This document shows, one piece after another, positions 44,766 through 57,992 of a DNA stretch of 64,000 nt. How positions within the stretch are numbered: the stretch's first letter is position 1; every line of letters starts with the position of its first letter. A program made the position numbers and the translations under genes. The stretch comes from Leucocoprinus leucothites. Lineage: Eukaryota > Basidiomycota > Agaricomycetes > Agaricales > Agaricaceae. Below the pieces are notes generated by a model. It searched no databases. It worked only from the letters and a program-made list of their open reading frames with translations, and was not told the DNA's origin. Location of the stretch: positions 60,072 to 124,071 of the forward strand of contig JAACJO010000048.1 of the NCBI GenBank assembly GCA_013368445.1, given 5' to 3'.

Positions 44766-46522
44766 TGGACAAATCCAGGTTGATCTGCATGCTCATTGTA
44801 AACATTTACAACTTCTTCATCGTCAGGGATGCTTTGGACGATTTCGTTGAGTTGCATGCTTTGGAAGCATCTCTGGTTCTTCTTGTCATTATCATGTGGT
44901 TTCCTAGGTGATACAGGTCGCTTATGTTTGGCATTTTTGGATTGTGAATTTCGTGGGATTTTCAAAAGGCATGCTTTACACTTGGGACAGTCTCGAGCAA
45001 AGTGTCTGGTTTGCTCGCATTCGAAACACATTCCTTTTCTGAGATTTTCTTTTTGATGTGAAGAAAGGATCATATCAAACACTTGTAAGATCGACTGTTT
45101 AATGTTTTCTTGATGGTCTTCATCATCGTCTTCACTTTCATCAGATGATGAATCATCATTTTGTTGGTAGCCTTGAGAAATCGCAAAGTTCTGAAGTAAT
45201 GCTTCCATAGCATTGACATCCATTGCATTCGGGTCTCTATTAGGTTGGAGTGGGATGTAGCCTTGACTCTGGTAATGATTATGCCTTTTCAGTTTTGCCA
45301 TCTTTCTTCAGGAGTATATCTGGGGGTGTCTTCAATAATAGTCTGCCTCTATTCTTTCAGTTTCTTCTGCTGCATGTGCCGCCATGAACTATTCCTCCAA
45401 GTTGTTTCCTGGATGTTTTGAAATAGCTCGGATTGCAATGCTTGGGTCAAGACCTTCTTGGAATTGATGAATGAGTTGTTGGGTTTCTCTGACTCTGGCT
45501 CAGTTAGCCAGGATTCTGAACTCCATGATGTAGGTTTCGATGGGTCTTTGTAATTGTTTGAGTACAAGCCATTTTCTGAGGAAACTTTCGCTTTTGTTGA
45601 AGGGTAAGAAGGATTGATCCAGGGCTTGCCAAAATGCTTTGGCGGAACCGAAGGTAGGTACTCTGTTTTGCATGTGATGGGTAAGGAAATCTCTTTACCA
45701 GAAACTCGCTCCTTCTCCCATGTTGTAGAGTGCACAGATGATGATGTCATGATCAGACAGGAGTTGATCATAGTTTGCCAAGAAGTAGAGCGAAAGTTGC
45801 TCTTTCCATCTTTGGTAATCTTGAGCAGTGCCATTGAACTCTCTGGGTAGGTCATATTTGATTCCTCTGTAATTGTTTTGTGGGTTTTGTTGTTGTGGGT
45901 GTCCAAAGAATCCTCCTCCACCTCCACCTCCTCCTCCGTCTGGACTTCCAGGTGGTCCTTTCCCTTTGAAACCTTGTTGTATTGGTTGGTAGACATTGTA
46001 TTCTAGGTTATTTGCCCTATATCCAAATGTGTTTGCTGCCAAGGTTTTGGATCCTCTGTAGGCTTCGTTGGATTCCATTGGTGATCCTCCTCTTTGTGAT
46101 CTGTAAGAGGTTTTGGATTCTGATTGTGAATGGGTGGTAACAGTGGAAGATCCTTGTGAAGGCATTTCTTGGGTTTCAATTGGTTTGATTTGGAGTGTAG
46201 GGGGTTCTGTCTGGTGGAGATTGTTGAGTCTAGCAAGGGTTTCATTGAGATTGGCTTTGTTTTCTTCTTCATAGTGTCTGCTTCATTGTCTTTGGATGGC
46301 TGGGAGTAAAGATGGTTTTGTTGGAGGGGTAGGAAGTTTTGGGGGTTGTTGTGTGAAGAGAGTGTTTTGGGATTCTCGGAATTCAGTTGAGGGGTTTTTG
46401 CTTGTTGGTTGTTCAGGTTCACTTTCTGGGTGAAAGTGACTTTGGAATTGTTTGGAGAGGCATGCTGCAAGGTGTGGGGGGTCTGCTCTTCTACGATTGT
46501 TGGAAGATGAGCTTTCAGACAT
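44762..46522 (-). pseudogene. gag: gag polyprotein, gypsy element 3
   Basis: ATG 46520-46522 (MSESSSSNNRR). Continuous in one frame to TGA 44762 except for about seven stops. It has a disordered N-terminus and a run of nine Gly (~45905-45935), then a capsid-like domain starting YDLPREFNGTAQDYQRW. A Ser/Asp/Glu stretch follows, then a zinc knuckle CFECEQTRHFARDC (~44990-45035). Confidence 0.8.
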
Positions 46523-46545
46523 TCACAAACAATGATTGATGGGTG

Positions 46546-46815
46546 TCATTTGAGTATTAATTTGATAATACATTGTTGTGTGTCAGGGGTAATATTAGTT
46601 CTAAAAATAGAATCAATAGAGTTGGATGAATTTGGATTTTCATCAGATTTGTAATCTGAGTAGTTTTCTGTTTGATTATTGATCTTGCTGATCCATGATG
46701 GTGATTCGGGTTCTTCAGATGACATTAGTCTGCTAGTTGGATGCTCGTGGTTGGACTCTTCTGATTGGCTGCCTTCATAGTTTGTATGCAAGGAATCAGG
46801 TCGGTTCTTTGGCAT
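46546..46815 (-). other. Leader frame upstream of gag (element 3)
   Basis: A 90-codon Ser/Asn/Glu-rich frame starting MPKNRPDSLHTNYEGSQSEE, in a different frame and 24 bp before gag. It could be a small upstream ORF or a displaced N-terminus of gag. Confidence 0.3.
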
Positions 46816-47067
46816 GCGCCAGGGGTGATGTATAACTCTCAGGTATGATTCCTAATCAGAGGCTTGCCGGTTATAGATCGGTTCAGTGTTCTTCTTGGGT
46901 GTAGTGTGAAGCAATACTAGCCAAAGGATTTCTTCAAGTGTAGTGCAAAGCAATACTAGCTCATAAGAGATATCAGATGGCATAGCAACTAGGCAATGAG
47001 AACCAAATACAACGGGTTTGTTGTGGGGATACTACTGGAATCGGCACAGTAGGAAGTTTAATCTTAT

Positions 47068-47764
47068 TGTTAAGATTTACAGTCAGAGCGCCTAGTAATG
47101 TCACATGTCACAACACATGATTGGGTTACATAAGACAGCGGCTAACTGGTCTTTAACCTACTTCAATTAATAAGCTTGAGTATTCTTGAGAGCTCAATAA
47201 GAGAAGGCCAAGAAGACTTGAGGTAAGTCTAAGGTAGTGCGAGGTTTGAGACAACAACAATGATACAAGTGAATTCAAGGTGGGGCGAGTAAACACAAGT
47301 AGTCCGGGAAACAAAGGAAAGATTAAACTTGCATTTAATCTCCCAAATACAAAGTCCTTAAATACTAACTAAGCGAAACAATATCAAGCTATGAAACTAC
47401 AACTACAAGTCCAGGATCACTATCACAATTCTGATAAATACATATCTGTCCACCGATGTAACAGCTATCATAGTTAGATATCGAATAGTTCCAATCCAAA
47501 TGTGATGTCCATAAAACTATCATTGTCTGTTTATCAATTGTATTAGTCCATAACAATCAAACAGCAAAACCATTTCTCCTGATCCTCCTAATGACATCCG
47601 TCCAGTTGTACTCATCCCAATCAACATTGAATCGTTCCTCTTCCACATCAAACTTCCCAACATACTCTTCCCAATCTAGAACTGCAGCTTCGGACCATGT
47701 GGCTGTGTCTGCATCTAAGATGATTAAGTCACAGTGGGCATCAATCAAATCAATGTTTGTAACA
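47068..47764 (-). repeat. 5' LTR of gypsy element 3
   Basis: Same length as the 3' LTR, plus-strand ends TGTTAAGATT and TTGTAACA; followed by target duplication CACTG. Confidence 0.95.
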
Positions 47765-47769
47765 CACTG

Positions 47770-48829
47770 AGTGCAGTGAGACACACAGACCAGTTGACCA
47801 TGAAGCATTCCTGAACAACAAGATACTTTTAAGTTTGTGTATTTGATATCCCAGGGACTATGGAAAGGCAATGCCTAGTATAGCAAGCATAGATGATTTT
47901 GAGTACATCTTGCATTGGCAGCACCTCAGGCACTTGACTAGAAAACTAGATTTAGGATGAGAGTGACCAGTGTGCCGGGGAGAATGAGTCCAAAAAGATC
48001 TAGTCTGTTGACAATTTCGAAGATACAACATGAAATTAGTTAATAGTCAGGCTTGATATTCTTAATAAAACCAAGTTTCTGCACTTTATGCTTGGCCCAG
48101 AGGAGGTGGTGATAAGGGGTGAAGTAGCTGTATGTTCCATGGAGGTTTCCATGTCAAGCAAAAAAGTGGCCAAACCATGCATGTCTGAACTTGCACTGTA
48201 AAGCTGGGACTTTATGTTGAGAACAATGATCTTAGGGTTCATGCCAGATAGTTCAGACCCTTTGTATAGGTGACTATGTGGTATAAACAAGAAAGATCAG
48301 TTGTTTAATAAGCAACTGTACAGATGGATATAAATCAACCATTATATAATAGATCAAGCTATTACAAAAATGTATACAAACATAGGTGTGAGTCATTGAT
48401 TAATGACCTGGAATAGAGATACATCATAGAAAGGTAGTCTGGTATGAGCCAGACTACAATATCAATAGTGTAGACTCCTTACACACCCCTTTTAGACCAA
48501 TAATACAGTCTCTCAATTGAGTAGAAGGATCAGTGATTCATTATAGTGAATCATGAAAGTATTTGTTCAACAATATTTACAAGTCAATACTTATTATGAC
48601 TCTAATGGTTGGGACTGTATAAGTCTGAATATGACTTTGTTAACTAGTGCCAGTTAACATTGTAGAATTGGAAGTGCAAGTCATGAGACTTGCTAATACC
48701 ACATAAATTCTGTGTCATGGGACACAGTACATCTCAAGGCACAGTATGTATAATGAAACAATTTCTTTAAGAGGTGATAAAGGGCAGTTGGAAATGATTA
48801 ATCCATCTGCCTATAAGATAATTGAGACA
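47770..48829. other. Stretch with one weak exon candidate
   Basis: A minus-strand frame at 48036-48290 (SGMNPKIIVLNIKSQLYSAS, then HGLATFLLDMETSMEHTATS) has protein-like composition but no recognised family or clear splice partners. The rest shows nothing. Confidence 0.3.
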
Positions 48830-49851
48830 TTAACAAACATGAATGGACAGATAATATATAAATCTGTCCACCTGCAAATGATCAATAAACCAGGCAGGGA
48901 GTAATGATGTACTCCCTGCCTTAGGTGTAGATTCTTCCACCAACTGACCACTCTCAGTTGGTATCATTTCAATATCAGTCAAAGGAGAAGAGCCACCAGA
49001 TATAGCATCTGGTAGTGGGGTGTCATCTGGAAGCTCATTGGCATTGTCTGGTGGTTGTAGAGACAGCAAGTTCACCTGTATGGTGGACTCTTTGGTTGAA
49101 GATAGTATAAGCACTATATGACCCAAGTGTGACAAGGATACCATGAAAGATGTCAATGGAGGCTGGAAATGATTGTGTCTGAAGGTCCATCCATTTGTTG
49201 CTTCCCAGTAGTCTCATATCAACTCCAGGTACCATCTATTCTACAGCACCATAGGAATGGGGCATACACCCACATAATGCTATGCTGGGTGGGACATCAC
49301 TCACATGTCCCCATCTTCTTGCAAGGCCTCTACTCTGTCCTTGAAGAAGTAGAATTGGATAAGATCAACATCACTTGGTAGCAGCCATCTATCCCATTTG
49401 GAGATAGCTGGGGGTATCCCATGATACTGCAGCCTTGCAAGTTGATTGTTGTCATAGCCATTAAACATAGCTTGATAGTTAGGTGTATCAATATAGGTGG
49501 AGTTCATATACTAAACTCCAAAGATGTAGGTATGGTCAATCTCCACAGGATCAACCCCATGGTGTATTGATACCTCAGATATTGATTCAAGGTTCAGATT
49601 GTGCCCTTGCCCTGGAGTAAGAGCCAGTCATTGAATATACCAGTGTTCTCCCATTTGAATGACAAAAGGTCAGTCAGGGTGCCTGGTGTTCCATTACTTA
49701 ATATGCTCCCTATAAAGGTTTGGAGTTACCATTAGAATGGCCATCAACCATGTAAAGGTTGCATGAGTGTTGCAAGCCTGACCAGACTCATGAGAAGCAA
49801 ATATATGGATCCACATGTATTGATACATTGTGTGAACATTCAGGGCACATC
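48830..49851 (-). pseudogene. 3' half of a hypothetical gene split by element 2
   Basis: One frame runs from the element 2 insertion site leftward to TAG/TGA 48830 with several in-frame stops but no frameshift. Segments include MNSTYIDTPNYQAMFNGYDN, PPAISKWDRWLLPSDVDLIQ and an acidic, Pro-rich end (NANELPDDTPLPDAISGGSS). It is in phase with 58708-59809 once element 2 and one target duplication are removed. Family not recognised. Confidence 0.5.
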
Positions 49852-50996
49852 TGTCACAACCCAATCCTCCTGAATGGCCCAGCTGGCAATATCTTACTTA
49901 GAATCTTTTTATGCAGGCTTTGGTTTCCATCTCATCACATCAGCTTGCTTCTACTTCATTTGCTCCACTCTTCTTCTTTGCCCTGTGTCTTCTTGTGCAT
50001 TGTATTCGGACTTTCCCATGTCATTTTTAGTTCCCTTCCAATGTCTCGGATATTCTTATCTTCTAGCCTTTCCGAAATGTCAGACAATAATTCTGCTCTT
50101 ATCCTTTTTCTGCAATATCTTTGTTTTGTTAGTGTTAAGCATGCAAACGCTATGGGTGGGGAGCCGATGTCTAGGACCAGATGGACAGAGGTGGGACAGA
50201 GGTAAAGCAGGAGCCAGTCGTCGAATGTAGGAGTGGGTCATGGCCTCAACTTATGTGTTGTGCCAACTACTGACGCTTGACCCAGATTTCAGACAAGATA
50301 AGAGAGCAGAGGATGAACAGAGAGTGGAGGAAAGTAGCATATCACTAAGTTGATTATCAGACTGAGGAATCCAAGTACAAAGTCATGCTACTTATATACG
50401 ATGCGGAATATAGGATAGGATAAGGAAAACAAGCAAAGTAGTAAATGGAGAAATAATCAAAGGGGAGTCTGCAAATTTTACAAGGCTAGAAGATATAAAA
50501 TTTACTATTAAACAATTGTCAGAAAATTTCGACAAGGCGGTATGAATTAATAAATTAGAAGATGTCAGAATAAGTCCAAAGGTGAAAGACCGATGAAAAC
50601 TGAAGTAACCGCTATGTGAAGGTGGATAAGAGTTCATGAAAATAATACCAAGTTCGAACCGTCAGCCATTCTTGTGGATTGGCTTATGACAGTTAGTACC
50701 CAACCCCATCCACTGTATTATATATAAGTAGTTGAACTTGTACCGTACTCCTCAGTCTGATAATTGACTAAGTCATGTGTTACTACCTTGTCTGACATCT
50801 ACTCTCTCCTTGCCCTCCCATCTCTATCTGTCTCCAAAATCTGGGTCAGTGTCAGTAGTGGCACAATACATAAGTTGAGGCCAAGACCTGCTTCCATGTT
50901 CATCAACTGGATCAGTCATCTCTGCTCCTCTGTCCTAGACATCTAGTCTTGAAGATCAGCTCCATCCCACATCTTTTAGTAACCCAGTTCCTGACA
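49852..50996 (+). repeat. 5' LTR of element 2, interrupted
   Basis: Begins TGTCACAACCCAATCC, ends TTCCTGACA. Split after TTTGTTTTGTTAG by the inverted solo LTR at 50133-50691; the 3' LTR shows the uninterrupted version. Confidence 0.95.
50133..50691 (-). mobile_element. Solo LTR of the element-1 family, nested
   Basis: Reverse complement of the element 1 LTR over its full length, ends TGTTAAGC and TTATGACA on the plus strand. Flanked by target duplication GTTAG at 50128-50132 and 50692-50696. The uninterrupted site with a single GTTAG is present in the 3' LTR of element 2 near 58401. Confidence 0.95.
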
Positions 50997-51060
50997 GTAT
51001 TATCAGACTTTGCCTTGCTACTGTTGCATCATCCCTCTGCTCCATTCTCTTGTCTTCATC

Positions 51061-52651
51061 ATGGCAAACACCCACACTGCAGTAAGGTGTCAGCCCGCTG
51101 CCACCACTTCCACCACTCAGGAGCCAAAATGCTCCAACTCTGTCCCTGCTACCCCGGCTGAAAGCTCCACTCGTAGCTTGGGAAATAATTATATCCCTAG
51201 TCATATCTGTCATTCACATTGTCTAAATCCCAATTTGCCTTCAACTCCCCAACCCTCTCAAATCCCTCATCCTGCTTGTCCATTGCCTCGCCATCATGAC
51301 ACTCATCCTCCTAGTACTCCTACACCTCCTGGCAGCATACTACCCGATCAGGATCCATCCAGTCCTTTGGAATCAGGTGATGAGGATGGTCTCAACTATG
51401 TTGATCCTCCCCACCAAGATGATGAGAATGATGATTGGGAAGACATTGAAGATCACCTTGGTAGCCCTGAGGATCCTGACAGCCCTAACGACAATGACCC
51501 AGATGATGACTCATCCTCTTCCTCATCTGATGACCTTCCTGCTCCCCCACCTCATCCTCGTCATAGTGATCGCTTTCAAGGTCGCTTAGCCAATGCTTTA
51601 TCCCGGCTCACTGATAACCTCAACCACTGTCCCCAACCTAATGTGGCTCCTGTTAATAAAGCTCACCTTTCAGATATGTTCAGCAGAACAGACCCAGACA
51701 AGCTCAATACCTTCCTCATCCAATGCTGTCTCTACTTCCACACCAACCCAACTCAGTTCCAGGAAGATAGCCAAAAGGTCAACTTCACAATGACTTACCT
51801 CACTGGTGTAGCTCTAGACTGGTTCGAGGTTGCTCTCACTCAGGAGGAGCAAGGCATCTTCCATGATTGGATCACAGATTGGGATGCTTTTACCCATGAG
51901 CTCCACATGCACTTTGGGGTTGCCAACCTGAAGTCAGAAGCAGCTGAACTTCTTGATAACCTGCAGATGAAATTGGGCAATAAGATTGCCACTTACAACA
52001 TTGACTTCATGAAGTATGCTGCACAGCTTGGCTAGGGTGACAAGGTCCTCTGCCATTGCTACTATAAGGGTCTCCCTAATCGCATTCAGGACCCTATCAG
52101 TGTCCATGAACAGGGTAAACCCAACACCTTCCAGGAGATGCTCTGTACAGCTATGCTCATTGACAGTTGCTATTGGGAATGCGATCGTGAATGAGCCCAT
52201 GTCTGTGTCATGGAAAAGGATCTTGCCAAGTGCAAGCAATCCAAACCCTCCAACTCCTCGAATAACCCTCAGCCTAATCCCCAGTGCAGCTCTTCATCAC
52301 AACCATCTAACTTTAATTGGGGCAACAACAACAGCAACAACAACAGCAGTAGCAACAACAATGCACAATACCTCTCAGGCCCCCTCCAAATCTGCTACCC
52401 CTGCTCCATCTACCTCTAACCAGCAACACTCTTCAACCCATCCCACAAAACCGGATATCTCTAACAAGCTAGGCAAGGATGGCAAACTTACTCCTGAAGA
52501 GTGCAAACATCATATCGATGAAGACCTCTGCTTGTTCTGTGGTGGTAAAGGTCACAAGGTCGACCAATGCCACAGGAAGCAGAACAGGGCCAAGATCCAC
52601 AAGGTTGAAGTGGCTCCTGCCAAGGACTCTGAAAAGAGTTCAGAAAAATAG
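51061..52651 (+). pseudogene. gag: gag polyprotein, gypsy element 2
   Basis: ATG 51061 matches the gag start of element 1. An acidic Asp/Ser-rich N-terminal half is followed by a capsid-like domain (~51660-52150), an Asn/Ser run and a zinc knuckle CLFCGGKGHKVDQC (~52535-52575). A TAG at 52033-52035 replaces a Trp seen in element 1 (QLGW). A TGA near 52192 sits where Arg or Cys is expected. Otherwise open to TAG 52649. Confidence 0.85.
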
Positions 52652-55600
52652 GGAGCAGCCCTCAGGACTCTGCACAGACTGAGGGTTGTGTTGAGCTCAT
52701 CTGTGCACCAGAGAGTCTCCTCTGCCTCAATGCGTCCGCTTTTTCTGATCCCAATTCCCTTTCTGTTTTACTTTCTTCTTCTTTAATATGTTCCTCCAAT
52801 AATATCCAATGGCTCCCCTTCAGTGCTCTCATTGACTCCGGCTCTACTCATTGCTTTATTGATTCTGAATTCACCTGCACTCATTCCCTTCTGACCTCTC
52901 CTACCCCTCCAATTGAGCTTTGCCTATTTGAAGGATCATTGAATAGTTATATTACTGAGTTAGTGAACTTACCTGTTACTTTTCCTAGTGGTGAATCTAT
53001 GACCCTTGACTTGTATGTCACCCAGCTCAATTCTTCCTGCTCTGTGGTTCTTGGACACAACTGGCTCACCTGCTACAATCCATTGATTGACTGGGCTTCG
53101 AGCAGTATTACATTCTGATCACATTTGCTGGATACTCCTGCCCCTTCTGTTTGTGTCGCATCCACTTCTATGGCAGTTTCTGCATCATCACCTGATCCTA
53201 ACCTGATGGCTGATGCCCTTCCTCTGGATTCATCACCATCTGGGACCCCTTCATCCACTTCTGATTCTGTTCCTGCACATCCTCACATTTCACTCATCAA
53301 TGCTCCTGCTTTTATTCACGCTTCATATCTTCCTGGCTCAGTAAACTTCCATCTCAATTTGAACTCGACATCCACTTCTGCTGCCTCGGCTTGTGTCTTA
53401 GATGAGTCAGCAGACCCCCTAATGTGCCCAGTGAATATCATGAATTTGCTGACATCTTCAGCAAGGCTCATGCTGATACTCTTGCCCCACATTGCCCCTA
53501 TGACCTCAAGATCAACCTAGAAGAGGGTGCTCAACCTCCTGTTGGCACCATTTACTCCCTTTCTCCATCTGAGCTTGAGGCTCTCCACGAGTTTATTGAC
53601 AAGCACATCAACATTGGATTTATCTGTCCCACTTCTTCACCTCATGGCACACCCATTCTCTTCATTCAGAAGAAAGATGGTTCACTTTGACTTTGTGTTG
53701 ACTTCCATGGGCTCAATCGGCTTACCAAAAAGGATCATTATCCACTTCCACTCATTTCTGACCTTCTTGACTCTCCCTGCAAAGCCTGCATTTACAGCAA
53801 GATTGACCTCTGCCATGCCCATCATCTCGTCTGCATCGCTGAAGGTGATAAATGGAAGACAGCCTTCAGGACCTGCTACGACTCCTTTGAGTGGCTTTTC
53901 ATGCCATTCGGTCTTACCAACGCACCCACAGCCTTCCAGTGGTTTATGAACGACATCTTTTCTGATCTCCTTGGTGTCTGCATGATGGTCTATCTTGATG
54001 ATATCCTTATCTACTCTGACAATCTCGACACACATAAGAAACATGTTTGAGATGTCCTGAAGTGGTTCCACAAGCGTGGCCTATATGCTAAAGCAGATAA
54101 ATGTGAATTCCATTCTGACTCTGTTGAGTACCTCAGATACATCCTCTCCCCAGCCAGTCTCTAAAATGTCAGAAGACAAAATCAAGGTTATCCAAGAGTG
54201 GCCCGAACCTAAGAAGGTCAAGGACATATGGTCCTTCCTAGATTTCACAAACTTCTATCAACATTTCATCTACAACTATTCTGACATCATTGTCCCACTT
54301 ACGTGCCTGACCCGCAAATTGGCTAAGTGGAACTTTGATGACAAATGTCAAGAAGCCTTCGACTCTCTCAAGAAAGCATTCACCACAGCCCCTATCCTTA
54401 CTCATTGGATTCCTGACTCCCAGATCATCATTGAGACCAATGCCTCCAATTATGCCCTAGCCACCATCCTGTCCATTATGACAGATGACAACAAAGTTCA
54501 TCCTATTGCCTTCTATTCCTACACCTTCAACATGGCCAAGTCTAACTATGATACTCATGACAAGGAACTCCTAGCTATCTTCAAGGCTTTCTGCATCTGG
54601 CGGCATTACCTCAAAGGGGCCTCTCCCCTATCAATGTGGTTACTGATCACAAAAATCTTGAATACTTCTGCACCACCAAGATCCTCACCCATCAACAGGC
54701 TTGCTGGTCTGAGTTCCTCTCCCAGTTCAACCTCATTATCCATTTCTGACCCAGCCAGCTCGGAACAAAACCCAACGCTCTCACTAGATGATGGGACATC
54801 TACCCTAAAGGGGGGAATAATGGCTACACTTCCGTCAACCCACACAATTTCCGACCTGTCTTCACCTATGAACAACTCTCAACTTCCATTCGAGCTACAT
54901 ATTTTTCCACTCCTTCCCTTCGCACAGCCACCATATTAGATCTTGAAAACCTCCACTCTGACATCCTCACCTTGCTTCTGCAGGATCCAATCACATCCAC
55001 CCACATTTCCTCACCTGAAGGTCGCTGGTCAGTTGACTCCACTGGCTTCCTAAGGCTCAATGGCAGAATCTACATACCTGATGTCAACAACCTTCAACTC
55101 TGAGCCCTTCAGTATAAACACAATCACATCCTCTCTGGCCATTTCAGACAGAACAAGACTCTGGAGCTCATCCGATGCAAGTACACTTGGCCAAATATCC
55201 AATCTGAGGTCAAGGATTTCTGGAAATCATGCGTCACTTGTATGTGATCCAAATCTCAGCATCATAAGCCCCATGGAAATCTCAAGCAACTTCCTATTCC
55301 CAAATGCCCTTGGAACTCAATCTCTATGGACTTCATTGAAAAACTCCTGACCTCTTCTGGCTTCGACTCTATACTCGTAGTCATCGACCAACTCTCCAAA
55401 CAGGCTATCTTCATTCTGACACACAACACTATTACTTCCACAGAACTGACTCGGCTCTTTGTCATTCATGTATTCTCCAAGCATGGTGTTCCCTCTCACA
55501 TCACATCTGATCGCAGTTTAGAGTTTGTCTCTCACTTCTTCTGATCCCTCGGCAAGGCTCTGGGCATGCACCTACATTTCACTTTGGATTATCACCCTGA

Positions 55601-56405
55601 AGGCAATGGACAGACAGAATGTACCAACCAGACATTAGAGCAATATCTTTGCGTTTACTGCAATTACCAGCAAGACAACTGGTCTGACCTCCTTCCACTC
55701 GCAGAATTCACTTACAACAATGCCCCCAGTGCTACCACCGGAATCTCTCCCTTCTTCACCAACAAGGGTTACCACCCCAACCTCACAGTCTATCCAGAGT
55801 GCAATATTGCGTCGGCCTGTGCCCACAACTTCGCAGTCGATCTTGACAATCTGCACACCACACTCAAAGCTGAAATATCTGAGGTGCAGAAACGGTATCA
55901 ATGATCCGCAGATGCAAGATGGTTGCTAGCTCCTGACTTCCAGATCGGCTAGAAAGTCTTCTTGAAAGCTCAGTTCTTCCACACCACTTGCCCCTCCAAG
56001 AAGCTTTCCGAATGTTACCTCAGTCCATACAAAATCATTGCTCAGCCTGGTTCACACTCATTCACCCTTCACCTTCCTGATTCCATGTACACTGTTCACC
56101 CAGTCTTTCATGTGTCCATGCTCGAACTGTCTACACCTAACACATTTCCCAATCATACAGAACCAGCTCCCGCACCCATCATTATTGATGGTGAACCGGA
56201 GTATGAAATCGACTGCATTGTCAAGTCTAAAATCGATTGCTGTCATGCTTGTAAACTCCTGTACAAGGTCTTTTGGTCAGGCTACAAAGACACTGAAGAA
56301 GAATCATCTTGGCTACCCACAACTGAGCTCGTGCATGTGACTGAACTTGTAGCTGATTTCTATGCTGCTTATCTCCACAAGCCTGGTCCACTTCCTTTAT
56401 CCTAG
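52652..56405 (+). pseudogene. pol: pol polyprotein, gypsy element 2
   Basis: Protease ~52820-53118 with an intact DSGSTH active site and LGHNWL. Reverse transcriptase ~53420-54150 with YLDD at 53991-54002. RNase H ~54360-54750; integrase ~55080-55900 ([17 protein letters not shown]); chromodomain-like tail ~56185-56360, ending TAG 56403. Frameshifts (for example near 53418, 54165 and 54630) and TGA/TAG stops are fewer than in element 1 but still inactivating. Confidence 0.85.
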
Positions 56406-56727
56406 ATATACCATTGGCTGTCATTATTCTTTCCCTCTCTTCTCTCTGGAATAACTTCTTTCTGTCAGGCACTTCTTTATTTCCGCATTCCTTTTCTGCT
56501 CATCCTTTCATTTTGACTCATAGTCATCCTGTATATCTTGTTCGACTGCTTGGACTTATAAATTTACATTTTTTATTTTCTCTTACCTGATTTCTATCTT
56601 AGGATCATTCTCAACTGTCAGGTGCAGGAACAGGCATCACATTAGCAGCTATCAACAAAGCACAAGTCCAAAATATGTTGAGATACATGAAGTCCAACAA
56701 GGCGACCCGGATCAACAAATCAGCTGA

Positions 56728-57992
56728 TCACTCTTTCCTACTCTCACCTACACCCTCCCCATCATCCTCCTCTTCTCCATCACCTCCCTCATCTCCCTCA
56801 GCTTCCTTGGAAAGACCCAACTCTGACACCATGGCTTCTGACAATTCTCCACCCAATGTTGTCCCTGTGGCTGCCTTCTTCTTCCACTCCTCCTCCTCCT
56901 GCTCCTTAGCCTTCTCATATGCATCGTCGCTCATCAACAAACCTTGCCACATACAGCATTCGAAAAACACCTTGAATTCCTCCACCAATTCGTGCTGCTA
57001 CTCATTCCCCCTTCACATCAATCTCATCACCTGCTCCTGCCAACCACCAAGCTCAGCTCACAACTTGCACACCTCTGCTACCAACTCAGTCATGATCATC
57101 CGAGTCATGTATGTCTCGACAATCAAATTGTGTGTCTGTTCATGAGGTGCCTTGTCTACCTTGGATGGAAATGTGCAATGTTGCTTTGAGCTGTTGCAGG
57201 CCTCGTACATGAACTTGTTACTATGAAGTTCTGTTAGCTGTGTGTCAATGCTGGTTGAAGAGACAAAACTTACTTATCCAATTGCACTTTGCAGTCCTTC
57301 CCCAGCCACTGGCACCACCTGCATTCATTCTGTCCCCCCATCTTGACCTTCCTCCCCTTGTTATCATAGTTTCCCCATTTCTTCTTGGGGGACTCCTCAA
57401 TCTCAACATCCGAGTCATGATTGGGCATATATGACCCACCGTCACTGGTAGAAACTCGCAAGGGACCTAGAGTGGGCCCTCAGATAATGTTTTTTCCAAT
57501 GTTGGCTGCAGTAGCCCTCAGAGGTGGGAGATCTCTTGTGCCCATCATGGGTGTATTTGTTTTGGCCTTCTTAGCCATGGGACCTGTCTCTGCATCCGCC
57601 TTCCACTTCCTGGGAGTGGCTCCCCTCACCTTCTCCTTTCCTTTGCCCTTGCCCTTCTCCTTCTCTTCTCTCTCCTTCTTCTCCTTCTCCTCCTTCTCTT
57701 TCTTCTCCTTCTCTTCCTTCTCCTTCGCTGCCATTTCTTCTTGCCATTGCCTCTCCTCTTCTTCTCTTCATTTCTGCTCTTCCTCCTCGGCCCTCTTCCT
57801 TTCTGCCTCCTTGGCCTCCTTCAACTTCCTCAACTTCTCCCTCTTTTTCTCTCACTCCTCTTCAGCCTTCCATCTCCTCTCCTCCTCTGCAGCCTGCTCT
57901 AGCTGATCTTCTTCCTCCATCAAGGCAAGTGCCTCATCTGGGTCGATGTCCAAGAGTGGATCCATCGCTTGGGTCTGAGAGTTAGACACCAT
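56728..57992 (-). pseudogene. Antisense accessory gene of gypsy element 2, spliced
   Basis: ATG 57990-57992 (MVSNSQTQAMDPL) lies 130 bp inside the 3' LTR. Exon 1 encodes an acidic/basic coiled coil with Lys-Glu runs, a KKAKT patch and CRWCQWLGKDC. A short intron near 57227-57275 changes frame to an exon reading YEACNSSKQHCTF and APHEQTHNLIVETYMTR and ending in an acidic tail, TGA 56728. Order and motifs match the gene in element 1. A few TAG/TGA stops interrupt it. Confidence 0.6.

Larger units (their letters stand above)
39036..47764 (-). mobile_element. Ty3/gypsy element 3, complete but degenerate
   Basis: Two LTRs of exactly 697 bp (39036-39732 and 47068-47764) are flanked by a perfect 5-bp duplication CACTG (39031-39035 and 47765-47769). 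Reading leftward come a leader frame, gag, pol and a third gene. The LTRs differ at about two dozen positions by eye (~97% identity), and most differences are at CpG. The family differs from elements 1, 2 and 4. Confidence 0.95.

Noticed and set aside
50392..50637. Small minus-strand protein, also at 13463 and 21109
   Set aside because: These frames lie inside LTR copies and are chance open frames of the LTR.
57421..57906. Plus-strand Phe/Ser-rich frame
   Set aside because: Complement of the antisense accessory gene of element 2.
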